A DNA stretch of 9,960 nucleotides, taken from assembly GCA_030042915.1 (NCBI GenBank), contig JASHYS010000507.1, positions 1 to 9,960 of the forward strand. Direction: 5' to 3'. Source of the DNA: Acidobacteriaceae bacterium. Its GTDB lineage: Bacteria; Acidobacteriota; Terriglobia; Terriglobales; Acidobacteriaceae. Positions within the stretch are counted from its first letter, which is position 1. Each line of letters starts with the position of its first letter. A program made the translations under genes and the position numbers. The notes beneath the pieces were generated by a model, which saw nothing but the letters and a program-made list of their open reading frames with translations, had not been told where the DNA came from and ran no database searches. Positions 1-6,602 of the stretch are shown in pieces.

Positions 1-500
1 TCCTTGACCGGGGCCACGTAAATGATGGTCAGCGCTGCGTGCGCTGCCGGGGCCGGGCTGATGGCTGCGCGCACATCGCCGGCCAGCACCGGACGCAGCT
101 GGTTCTGCTCGGCGTCGTATACGTACACGCCGTCGGCCAGCGCCACGTCCAGTTGAATGTCCTGCGTATTGCGGGCTGAAGGCGCAGTCCGGCCCAGCCC
201 GGGCTTCACGTCACGCGGGCGATTCACGCCGAAGGCCGCCCACAACAAATTTGAAAGCACTTGCGCCGGAAGTTGCTTGTCCGCAAAGGCGCGCGTGGTC
301 TTGCGCGCGCTGAGCGCCTGCATCAGCGGCATGCCGCCTGCAGTTTCAGGCTTGGGCAGAGTGATGGGCCTGAGTTCGGCCCCCTGCGAAGACGCGGCGC
401 CGCGAGAGTGGCTCGACAAAAGCCAAATTCCGCAAGCCAGAGCAACAAATGCGAGCAGGAAGACCGCCGGACGGCCGGTGAACCGAGTAGAACGAACCAT
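1..500 (-). CDS. SagB/ThcOx-type nitroreductase, exported (partial, C-terminus off the left edge)
   Basis: Reading the minus strand from the ATG at 500 gives 166 codons without a stop to the window edge. The start is supported by GAGGTGA (505-511), 4 nt upstream of the ATG. Residues about 12-28 are a hydrophobic signal or anchor (core FLLAFVALACGIWLL). The mature part opens with LRPITLPKPETAGGMPLMQAL and then ARKTTRAF, where the basic residues in the R-[KR]-[ST]-T-R pattern are those that usually bind FMN phosphate in nitroreductases. NLLWAAFGVNRP, RTAPSARN and a DVALADGVYVYD segment follow. This order (LP-P, GGMPLM-AL, R-STR-F, LWAA-G-NR, TAPSARN) is typical of SagB/ThcOx-like nitroreductases, FMN oxidoreductases that use NAD(P)H or dehydrogenate azolines. 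The exported subgroup has no firmly known substrate. The FMN-domain C-terminus is not in the window, so completeness cannot be judged. It lies 88 bp downstream of the zinc-ribbon gene on the same strand and may be co-transcribed with it. Confidence 0.85.
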   Translation of the reverse strand, partial: MVRSTRFTGRPAVFLLAFVALACGIWLLSSHSRGAASSQGAELRPITLPKPETAGGMPLMQALSARKTTRAFADKQLPAQVLSNLLWAAFGVNRPRDVKPGLGRTAPSARNTQDIQLDVALADGVYVYDAEQNQLRPVLAGDVRAAISPAPAAHAALTIIYVAPVK

Positions 501-588
501 GGCTTCACCTCGTATGGGCTGGGCACGCCCGCCTCCGGAGGTGTGCGAACTGAGGGAAAAAACAATCTAAGCCGAAATGGGCCCGGCG

Positions 589-909
589 TCAATCCGCCAG
601 AAACGCGAGTGATTGCAGGGTTGTGATTTCGAAAGGCTTGCGGCAACGGACGTTGAGGCACTGCAGCTTGTCGTCGCGCCGCACCATGTACGACTGCGCT
701 TTGGCAAAGCGGGCTCGGTCGCGTTCGTCGGCCCCGCGCGGAACATCCGCACGCTTGCGCCGCACCACCCACGTCACCTTATATTCCGCCGCCTGGCCGC
801 ACCTGGGGCAGGTCAGGTTGTGGGTGCGCTGCTCCGTGGTTTCGTTGAAAAAATCCCGCTCTTCCACTCCAGTAGAGCCTCGGACTCCGGGCCGATACTT
901 TCGCGGCAA
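589..909 (-). CDS. Putative zinc-ribbon protein, conserved-hypothetical type, 106 aa
   Basis: I do not recognise a named family. The protein has two cysteine pairs, Cys34-x2-Cys37 (TCPRCGQ) and Cys84-x4-Cys89 (QCLNVRCRKPFE), about 46 residues apart. This is the layout of a four-cysteine zinc ribbon. The stretch between them is rich in Arg, Lys and Asp (VVRRKRADVPRGADERDRARFAK), which would suit a small nucleic-acid- or protein-binding module, but that is inference. There is no signal peptide or membrane segment, so it is probably cytoplasmic. The start used here is TTG at 909, with GGAG 9 nt upstream. A GTG at codon 15 (867) is an alternative that would keep both cysteine pairs. It is divergent from the small basic gene at 938 and lies upstream of the nitroreductase on the same strand. 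The even, unbroken cysteine pattern makes it a more convincing gene than the overlapping frames on the other strand. Confidence 0.75.
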   Translation of the reverse strand: MPRKYRPGVRGSTGVEERDFFNETTEQRTHNLTCPRCGQAAEYKVTWVVRRKRADVPRGADERDRARFAKAQSYMVRRDDKLQCLNVRCRKPFEITTLQSLAFLAD

Positions 910-937
910 AGGAATCTACTCCATACTCTTACTTGCC

Positions 938-1108
938 ATGGCGAAACGCAAGCCAGCCCGCTTTTCGGCGGCCAAGGCCGTCAAAGCCAATGCGAGAACG
1001 CGCGTCGGCCAGCCCAAGCCCTCGCGCGTTCTGCCAGACCGGCCCCGCACCGGCCGCCAGGCCAAGCACAAGCCCAAACTCGAAGATTTGCTTCGCGATG
1101 AGCTATAG
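938..1108 (+). CDS. Small highly basic protein, 56 aa, unknown function
   Basis: ATG at 938 to TAG at 1108. The protein begins MAKRKPARFSAAKAVKANAR, is rich in Lys, Arg, Ala and Pro, and ends in an acidic-amphipathic tail LEDLLRDEL. It has no hydrophobic segment and no cysteines. Its composition resembles small nucleic-acid-binding or ribosome-associated proteins, but I cannot assign a family. There is no recognisable Shine-Dalgarno sequence before the ATG (upstream bases are TACTCTTACTTGCC), so translation may be leaderless or depend on another start. The only frame extending further upstream runs antisense through the zinc-ribbon gene. The 28-bp gap to the divergent gene at 909 must contain overlapping start regions or promoters for both. 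The call rests on the tidy low-complexity basic composition and divergent placement; it could still be a chance frame. Confidence 0.5.
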   Translation: MAKRKPARFSAAKAVKANARTRVGQPKPSRVLPDRPRTGRQAKHKPKLEDLLRDEL

Positions 1109-1174
1109 CCGCTTGGGCGTTTTTCCACCTCACGCGGGGTAAAACGGCGGTCCATTCTACTTTCGTCCAATTTT

Positions 1175-1204
1175 TTGTGGATTCTTTACGCGTTTTGCTG
1201 TATA
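1175..1204 (+). promoter_or_regulatory. Possible sigma70 promoter for the TonB-dependent receptor gene
   Basis: TTGTGG (1175-1180), an 18-bp spacer and TGTATA (1199-1204) preceded by TGC (1196-1198), which would make an extended -10. A start near 1211 would leave a 5' leader of about 136 nt before the receptor gene. The match is moderate. The rest of the 1109-1346 gap shows no gene or clear repeat. Confidence 0.25.
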
Positions 1205-1346
1205 AAACCGTTCAAATCGTTCGCCTATTTCGTAATGAGCTGCCGACTTCGGAGCTCCAGCAGCTCTTCGATGGGCGGCTCAGCTGCGCTATTTCAAAAA
1301 GCAACATCACACACAAGCAACCCAACTTTCTTGGAGGAGGAACGCA

Positions 1347-4300
1347 ATGACGCATCCCATCACTCGGCCTTTTGTATTCTTTTGTTCCGTCATCATCGCC
1401 GTATTCTTCGCCCTTTCTACGCATGCATTTGCGCAGACCTTCCGCGGGGGCATCACCGGGGCGGTGACCGATCCCTCGGGAGCGGTGGTGGCTGGCGCGA
1501 ACGTGACGGCGGTTGAAACCGCGACTGGTATCTCGTACAAGGCAGTCAGTTCAAGTGCCGGCGAATTCGCATTCTCCGATCTGCCTGTCGGCGATTACAC
1601 GGTCACTGTTGCTGCGGCCGGATTCGCCACCGTCAAGGTGAACAAGGTGACCGTCCTGGCCGGTGCAAACTATGCCTTGCCCGTCAAGCTGGGCGTGGCC
1701 AGCGCCCAGCAGACGGTTGAGGTGACGGCCGACCAGTTGGCGCTGGACACCGTGACTGACGTGCAGACGTCGGACATTCCTGAAGCTGCGGTGCAAACCC
1801 TGCCCAACAGCGGCCGCGATTTTACGCAGATGCTGGCGCTCAACTCCGGCTTTGCCGGTTACTCCACCGGCGGTGGCGCCCTGGCGTCGAGCGTCGATGG
1901 CACACGCACCAACTCGGTGAACTGGCAAATTGAGGGTACCGATAATAACGATTTATGGTGGAACATTCCCGCCGTCAATCAAAGTGGCGTGAATGGGATT
2001 GCGGCGGTCGTGATGCCCCTGGACGCCATCGAAAGTTTCTCGTTCACCACGTCGGGCACCACCGAAATCGGGCGCAACTCCGGTGGCACGGCCAACGTCA
2101 CCATCAAGTCGGGAACCAACTCCTGGCATGGCTCGGCCTACTACTACAATCACAACGAATTCTTCCAGGCCGACAATCCCTTCGAATCGAGCAAAGAGGA
2201 GACCCGCAATCAGCACTACGGATTCTCAGTCGGCGCGCCCATCCGCAGGGACAAAACCTTCTTTTTCCTCGGCGGAGAGCATCAATGGTTCGACATCGGC
2301 GCCGGAACCCGTGCCACCGAGCCATCGGCCGCTTACCAGACGGCGGCGCTAACCATCCTGCAGCAATATGGCGTGGCCGAAAATCCCGTGGCGCACAACC
2401 TGCTTTATGGCAATGGCACCATCCACGGCCTGTGGCCGGCTTCAGCGCTCACCGGGCCCGCCAGCCCCGAGAACTACTCTTCCAGCGGCCTTACCACCGG
2501 GTACAGTTACAACGGCGTCGGCAAAATCGACGAGCAATTCACCAGCAAGGATCACCTGGCGTTCACGTATTTTATTGGCCAGGGCATTCAAACCGCTCCA
2601 GTTTCGTCTGAGCTGCCGCCTTATTTTCAGGACGCCCAAACGCACATTCAAAACTATTCGCTGGTGTATAACCGCGTTTTTACGCCCAGCATCACCAACC
2701 AGCTTTCCGCGGGCACCAGCTATTTTCAACAAGTGTTCGTCGACGCCGATACCGGTTTCAATCCCATTGGCCTGGGACTCGACACCGGAGTCACGGATAC
2801 GCAGCTTGCAGGCGCGCCTCATCTGGTGATCGGTCCTTCGGTCAACAGCGGCGGGCTCACGTCCAGCGGCACAGGATTCGATCCTATCGGTGTGACTCCG
2901 CCCATCGGGCGCACCGATATTACCGGCCATCTGGACGAGGACTTGAACTGGACCAAAGGTGCTCATCAGTTTCACTTCGGCGGCGAATTCCGCAAGGCGC
3001 AGGTGAACGAGTTTTACCTGCTCGGCGAGCGGGGAACCATTTTCTTCGACGGCACGCAGGGTCCGTGGGTCACAACCAGTACTCCCTGCGCAGCGCTCGG
3101 CAATGGAACCCTTCCTTATGGATCGCCGGGCGGGCCTGCTGCGCCGCAGAGCGTCGTGAACGACGGCAAGCTCCTTTTCCTCGCTGACTTTCTCGCCGGC
3201 TGCTACAGCCCTGCGGTCACCACCATTACCCAGGGCAATCCCCGGCGCCTGGTCTATGTGAATTCCTTCGCCTACTACGGACAGGACGTGTGGCAGGTGA
3301 CGAAGAAGCTCAGCCTGAATTACGGTTTGCGCTTCGACTATGAAGGTCCGGTGCACACCGGCGAGCAGAACCTTTCGGTCTTCGATCCCAAGCTGGCCAG
3401 CGGACTGGCGGTCACGGGCGTGAACGTGGCCGACATCTACAACAAGTTCTGGGGTGGTTACGCTCCTCGCGTCGGCTTTTCTTACCGGGTCGGCAGCTAC
3501 GATAAAGACGTACTTCGCGGGGGTTACGGCATCTATAACGACTCCATTTACATGAAGTCGGTCCTGGAGAACGAGGGCCTGCAGAACGTCTCCGACTTCG
3601 GTCCCGAGCTGAACCCCGCCGGCACAGAGCAGGTGGTGAACGCCTCTGCGTTAAGCGCGGTGATCCAGAGCGGCCAACCCATCTACGAAACCTACCAGCA
3701 GGCGCTCTCGGGCCAGGGCATCACCAGCATCTCATCCTTCGATCCACATTTTCGGCCCGGCTATCTGCAGTCGTACGACGTCAATTTCGAGCACCAGTTC
3801 ACCTCGTCCGTCGTCTGGCAACTGGGTTATGTGGGAACCAAAGGAACGCATCTGATGGGCATGTTCGACATCAATGAGGGCGCCCTCGATAGTCTGAACG
3901 TCCCCGTGCCGGTTTCAGGCATTGTGCCATCGGGATACAACATGCCGAACTCGACCTGCCCGGCCGCATACAGCGGCGCCGTGGTGGGCACGCCGGGGAA
4001 CGACCTGCAGTGCTCGCGCCCCTATTTCGCCCAATTCCCTAACTTCGGCAGCATCGACGAGGCTCGATCGAACCTGGGCTCGAACTACAACTCGCTGCAA
4101 ACGTCACTGCGGCTGCAAAGCTGGCACGGGCTGGCTGGATCGGCGTTCTATACCTGGGGTCACGCTCTCGATTATGAAACCGGCGCCTTGCCCTACCTGC
4201 CGCAGAACTCGTTCGACGAGGCGGCCGAGTACGGGAACTCCGACTTCGACGTCCGGCAAACGCTCTCCGGCTATCTCGACTACACGGTTCCGGCACTGGG

Positions 4301-4868
4301 AAGGCCCAACCGGCTTACCAAGGGATGGGAGTTGACCTCCGGTTATTCTTTCCACGGTGGAACACCGTATACCGTCGTTTCCGCCACCGATCCCAGCGGC
4401 AACGGAGACAGCACCGACCGCGCCTTACAGGTGTTGAACGATCCCAACCTTGTTCCGCACGGCGTAGGCGCGGTGTGCCCCGGTGTCGTCCAGTGGTTCA
4501 GCTCCTCGGTTGCCTCCACGGCCAATGGCTGCGCCGTCAATTCGTCATCGGGATCCGAGCCGTCGGCCTTCGTCGATGAGCCTCAGGGCGTCTATTCGAC
4601 CACGCGTCGCGGCCAGAACTTCAATCCTGGCTACTCATCGGTGGATTTGACCGTGCTCAAGAACACCCCAATCCACGAGAATCTGGCCATTCAATTCCGC
4701 GCCGACATGATCAACATCTTCGACCACACAAACCTTGCACCCGTAGGCTGGCCAACCGCCGGCGAAGCAGGAGAGATCGGCTCAACCATCGGTCCGTTTC
4801 TCGGCAATCCGGGAATCGGCCCGGGCGAGCCGTTCAACTGCGAGTTTGCGGTGAAGGTCCTCTTCTAG
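1347..4868 (+). CDS. Oar-like TonB-dependent outer-membrane receptor with carboxypeptidase-regulatory-like domain
   Basis: A complete 1173-aa protein. The start is fixed by a strong GGAGGAGG (1333-1340), 6 nt before the ATG. Residues 1-29 are a Sec signal peptide (hydrophobic VFFCSVIIAVFFAL, cleavage AFA|QT). Residues about 32-120 are a carboxypeptidase-regulatory-like beta-sandwich: GGITGAVTDPSGAVVAGANV, then GEFAFSDLPVGDYTVTVAAAGF. Residues about 130-255 are the plug: LPNSGRDFTQMLALNSG, VDGTRTNSVNWQIEGTDNND, and the plug end GGTANVTIKSGTNSWHGSAY. From about 260 to 1173 the pattern is alternating aromatic beta strands of a barrel (for example YVNSFAYYGQDVWQV, LSLNYGLRFDYEGPVH), closing on a terminal Phe (KVLF) as usual for BamA-inserted barrels. 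Proteins of this type import or bind large substrates across the outer membrane using TonB-ExbBD energy, and in acidobacteria are often linked to polysaccharide or peptide use. The substrate cannot be read from the sequence. It stands alone on the plus strand, converging with the glycosyltransferase gene 43 bp away. Confidence 0.95.
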   Translation: MTHPITRPFVFFCSVIIAVFFALSTHAFAQTFRGGITGAVTDPSGAVVAGANVTAVETATGISYKAVSSSAGEFAFSDLPVGDYTVTVAAAGFATVKVNKVTVLAGANYALPVKLGVASAQQTVEVTADQLALDTVTDVQTSDIPEAAVQTLPNSGRDFTQMLALNSGFAGYSTGGGALASSVDGTRTNSVNWQIEGTDNNDLWWNIPAVNQSGVNGIAAVVMPLDAIESFSFTTSGTTEIGRNSGGTANVTIKSGTNSWHGSAYYYNHNEFFQADNPFESSKEETRNQHYGFSVGAPIRRDKTFFFLGGEHQWFDIGAGTRATEPSAAYQTAALTILQQYGVAENPVAHNLLYGNGTIHGLWPASALTGPASPENYSSSGLTTGYSYNGVGKIDEQFTSKDHLAFTYFIGQGIQTAPVSSELPPYFQDAQTHIQNYSLVYNRVFTPSITNQLSAGTSYFQQVFVDADTGFNPIGLGLDTGVTDTQLAGAPHLVIGPSVNSGGLTSSGTGFDPIGVTPPIGRTDITGHLDEDLNWTKGAHQFHFGGEFRKAQVNEFYLLGERGTIFFDGTQGPWVTTSTPCAALGNGTLPYGSPGGPAAPQSVVNDGKLLFLADFLAGCYSPAVTTITQGNPRRLVYVNSFAYYGQDVWQVTKKLSLNYGLRFDYEGPVHTGEQNLSVFDPKLASGLAVTGVNVADIYNKFWGGYAPRVGFSYRVGSYDKDVLRGGYGIYNDSIYMKSVLENEGLQNVSDFGPELNPAGTEQVVNASALSAVIQSGQPIYETYQQALSGQGITSISSFDPHFRPGYLQSYDVNFEHQFTSSVVWQLGYVGTKGTHLMGMFDINEGALDSLNVPVPVSGIVPSGYNMPNSTCPAAYSGAVVGTPGNDLQCSRPYFAQFPNFGSIDEARSNLGSNYNSLQTSLRLQSWHGLAGSAFYTWGHALDYETGALPYLPQNSFDEAAEYGNSDFDVRQTLSGYLDYTVPALGRPNRLTKGWELTSGYSFHGGTPYTVVSATDPSGNGDSTDRALQVLNDPNLVPHGVGAVCPGVVQWFSSSVASTANGCAVNSSSGSEPSAFVDEPQGVYSTTRRGQNFNPGYSSVDLTVLKNTPIHENLAIQFRADMINIFDHTNLAPVGWPTAGEAGEIGSTIGPFLGNPGIGPGEPFNCEFAVKVLF

Positions 4869-4911
4869 CGCGGTGTTTTGCCGGGAAGGCCGCGTGCAGG
4901 CGATCCTGCCC

Positions 4912-6339
4912 TCATCGCACCACGCGGCCAAATAACGAGTCTGAGATCGAGAAGTAGTGCTCGGCCGCCTGCTCATCGCCGAGTTCCTGGTAGCAGCGAG
5001 CTAAGTTGTAGTTCACCGTGGCCGAATAGGGAGCTTCATTGAGCAGACGCTTGAGCAACGGGAGTGCATCCCGGGGACGATCATCGCCCAGATACGCGTA
5101 AGCCAGATCGTTGAGCACTCTTGGGCTGTTCGGAGATGTTTCGATGGCACGGCTGAATAGCGAGAGATTGTTTTTCCAAATGGGAAGCGTCCGGCAGGTC
5201 TGAATAGTGAGGGCAGCCAGCACCAGTGCCGCGACAGCCATGGTGCGCGAAGGGAATTTAACCTTTGCCAGCAGGCTCGCCGCAATCAGTGCTATACCGG
5301 CCATGGGAGTGTAGAAGTACCGGTCGTGTACAAATTCGTTGTACGTTGTATAGCGCAACGCCAGCGCAGGCAGCAGGGTGAGAGCGATCCACACGGCCCC
5401 AAACCGCACGTCACGGTTTGCAAAGCTCAGCAGCCAGACAATGGCCGCAACGGCAAGAATCAGCAAAAGCAGCGGCCAGATCGACGTCACGACCGGAGTG
5501 TAATAGCACAGGCTCAGACGAGCCGGCCAGACGACGTGGAGAGCATATTGGAGCAGCACCATAGGCCAGGTGAGCACCACCGAGCCGGGACTCATGGTCT
5601 CACCCGTGTGCGCCATCCCGTTCAGGGCATAGCCTCGCAGGGCCAGATACACGGCCGCCACCCCCAGATAGGGAAGCGTCCTCATAGCCGCTTGCTTCAG
5701 GCTGCTGCGCGTCCAGGCAAAGACAAAAACAAGCAGCGGCGCCATGACGCCGATCTCTTTTGTGAACATCGCCATGGCCGCGAAAAGGAGGGACGCGATG
5801 CTGATCTGCGATTTGCCTGCCGCGAAAAAATAAATGGTCAGGACGAGGAAGATGGCCAGCAAAACATCACTGCTGGCCGAGAGCCAGGCAACTGATTCCG
5901 TTTGAATGGGATGGACGGCAAACAGCGCGGATCCGAGCGTGGCTCCGTTGACGCTTCCAGTCAATCGCCACAGCAGCAGAAACACGCAGGCGATGGCAAC
6001 CAGTTCCGCCAGGATTGAGGCAATGTGATAGTCCGGCTGCGGCGGTCCAAACACCACGCGCGAGATGCGCAGCCACACCAGAAACAGCGGGCGGTAGTAC
6101 GTGGCAGGAACTTGCGGATCCTGAGCCCACAAAGGCTGGGTGAAGTAGCCGGGCAGATAAGCCCACGATGTAAGCCTGGGATTGTACTCAATCTGCTGAA
6201 TATCGTCGGAGACGAAGCGATAACTCGCCGAGGGGAGATAAAGGAAAAATGCGAGCAGAAGGATGGCTCCCAGCTTGATTTGCCAGTTTTTCGAAGCGAT
6301 TGGCCTCGGCTCGGCCAACTCTCTGTCCAGCTCGCTCAT
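4912..6339 (-). CDS. GT-C-type integral membrane glycosyltransferase with C-terminal TPR repeats (TMTC-like)
   Basis: 475 aa. A short cytoplasmic N-terminus precedes a first membrane helix (about 23-38, GAILLLAFFLYLPSA). An acidic pair follows at Asp45-Asp46 (FVSDDIQQIEYNP), where GT-C enzymes carry their catalytic or metal-binding acidic residues in the first external loop. YYRPLF (81-86), HPIQTESVAWLSASSDVL (143-160) and HDRYFYTPMAG (338-348) match the pattern of the DUF1736/TMTC and bacterial 'tetratricopeptide repeat' mannosyltransferase-like proteins. About ten hydrophobic segments run to residue 380. Residues about 400-468 read as two TPR units (SPRVLNDLAYAYLGDDRPRDALPLLKRLL, then TVNYNLARCYQELGDEQAAEHYF). 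The expected role is transfer of a sugar from a polyprenyl-phosphate donor at the external membrane face; acceptor and sugar are unknown. No Shine-Dalgarno precedes the ATG; the bases before it are CACCTCC, its complement. An in-frame TTG at codon 8 is an alternative start. It lies 263 bp downstream of the TonB-like gene on the same strand. Confidence 0.85.
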   Translation of the reverse strand: MSELDRELAEPRPIASKNWQIKLGAILLLAFFLYLPSASYRFVSDDIQQIEYNPRLTSWAYLPGYFTQPLWAQDPQVPATYYRPLFLVWLRISRVVFGPPQPDYHIASILAELVAIACVFLLLWRLTGSVNGATLGSALFAVHPIQTESVAWLSASSDVLLAIFLVLTIYFFAAGKSQISIASLLFAAMAMFTKEIGVMAPLLVFVFAWTRSSLKQAAMRTLPYLGVAAVYLALRGYALNGMAHTGETMSPGSVVLTWPMVLLQYALHVVWPARLSLCYYTPVVTSIWPLLLLILAVAAIVWLLSFANRDVRFGAVWIALTLLPALALRYTTYNEFVHDRYFYTPMAGIALIAASLLAKVKFPSRTMAVAALVLAALTIQTCRTLPIWKNNLSLFSRAIETSPNSPRVLNDLAYAYLGDDRPRDALPLLKRLLNEAPYSATVNYNLARCYQELGDEQAAEHYFSISDSLFGRVVR

Positions 6340-6602
6340 GGAGGTGAGTTTAGTTCGACATCCGGCCCCGCTCTGTGATCTAGGCCACTCCGTCTGTCTC
6401 TATGGAGAGCTCTGCCAACGTCTCCCCTGTGGTCTGCGCCACGGCGCCGGTCTCTTTGGAAGGCTTTACTAACCTCTGCTGGAGCAGTCGATTGCTCGAG
6501 ACCCCAGTGTCGACCCAGCCAGGCCTAGGTGACAGAACGCAGCCCAATTCACGAGCAGCCGCAGTGACTCCCGCGAGCTGGAACGCGTTCAGTGGAGGGT
6601 GA
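6340..6602. other. Intergenic region with inverted-repeat structure, no convincing gene
   Basis: This 263-bp gap separates two co-directional minus-strand genes. It contains a nested inverted repeat: GGTCTC (6449-6454) pairs with GAGACC (6498-6503), and directly inside the right arm is a hairpin GAGCA (6482-6486) / TGCTC (6493-6497) with a 6-nt loop. An AGAGCTCT palindrome lies near 6405. Frames of 66 codons (+) and about 70 codons (-) are open through it, but their codon use is not like the neighbouring genes and they resemble no family I know. It may be a structured leader of the glycosyltransferase gene or a separate RNA. I see no clear promoter or T-run. Confidence 0.3.

Noticed and set aside
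323..772. 149-codon minus-strand frame spanning the nitroreductase and zinc-ribbon genes
   Set aside because: Overlaps two better-supported minus-strand genes in another frame; composition is Arg/Pro/Ala-rich without recognisable motifs.
1107..1125. Possible terminator after the 56-aa gene (GCC-GCTTG-GGC then GTTTTT)
   Set aside because: The stem is only 3 bp; the T-run alone is not enough.
2442..3356. 304-codon minus-strand frame inside the receptor gene
   Set aside because: Lies wholly within the 1173-aa receptor frame, which has a complete domain order.
4896..4909. GCAGG-CGAT-CCTGC hairpin between the convergent receptor and glycosyltransferase genes
   Set aside because: Only 5 bp and no T-run on either strand, so not supportable as an intrinsic terminator.
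6402..6602. 66-codon plus-strand frame in the tonB-like/glycosyltransferase gap
   Set aside because: No Shine-Dalgarno, no recognised motif, codon use unlike neighbours; kept only as part of the unexplained gap.
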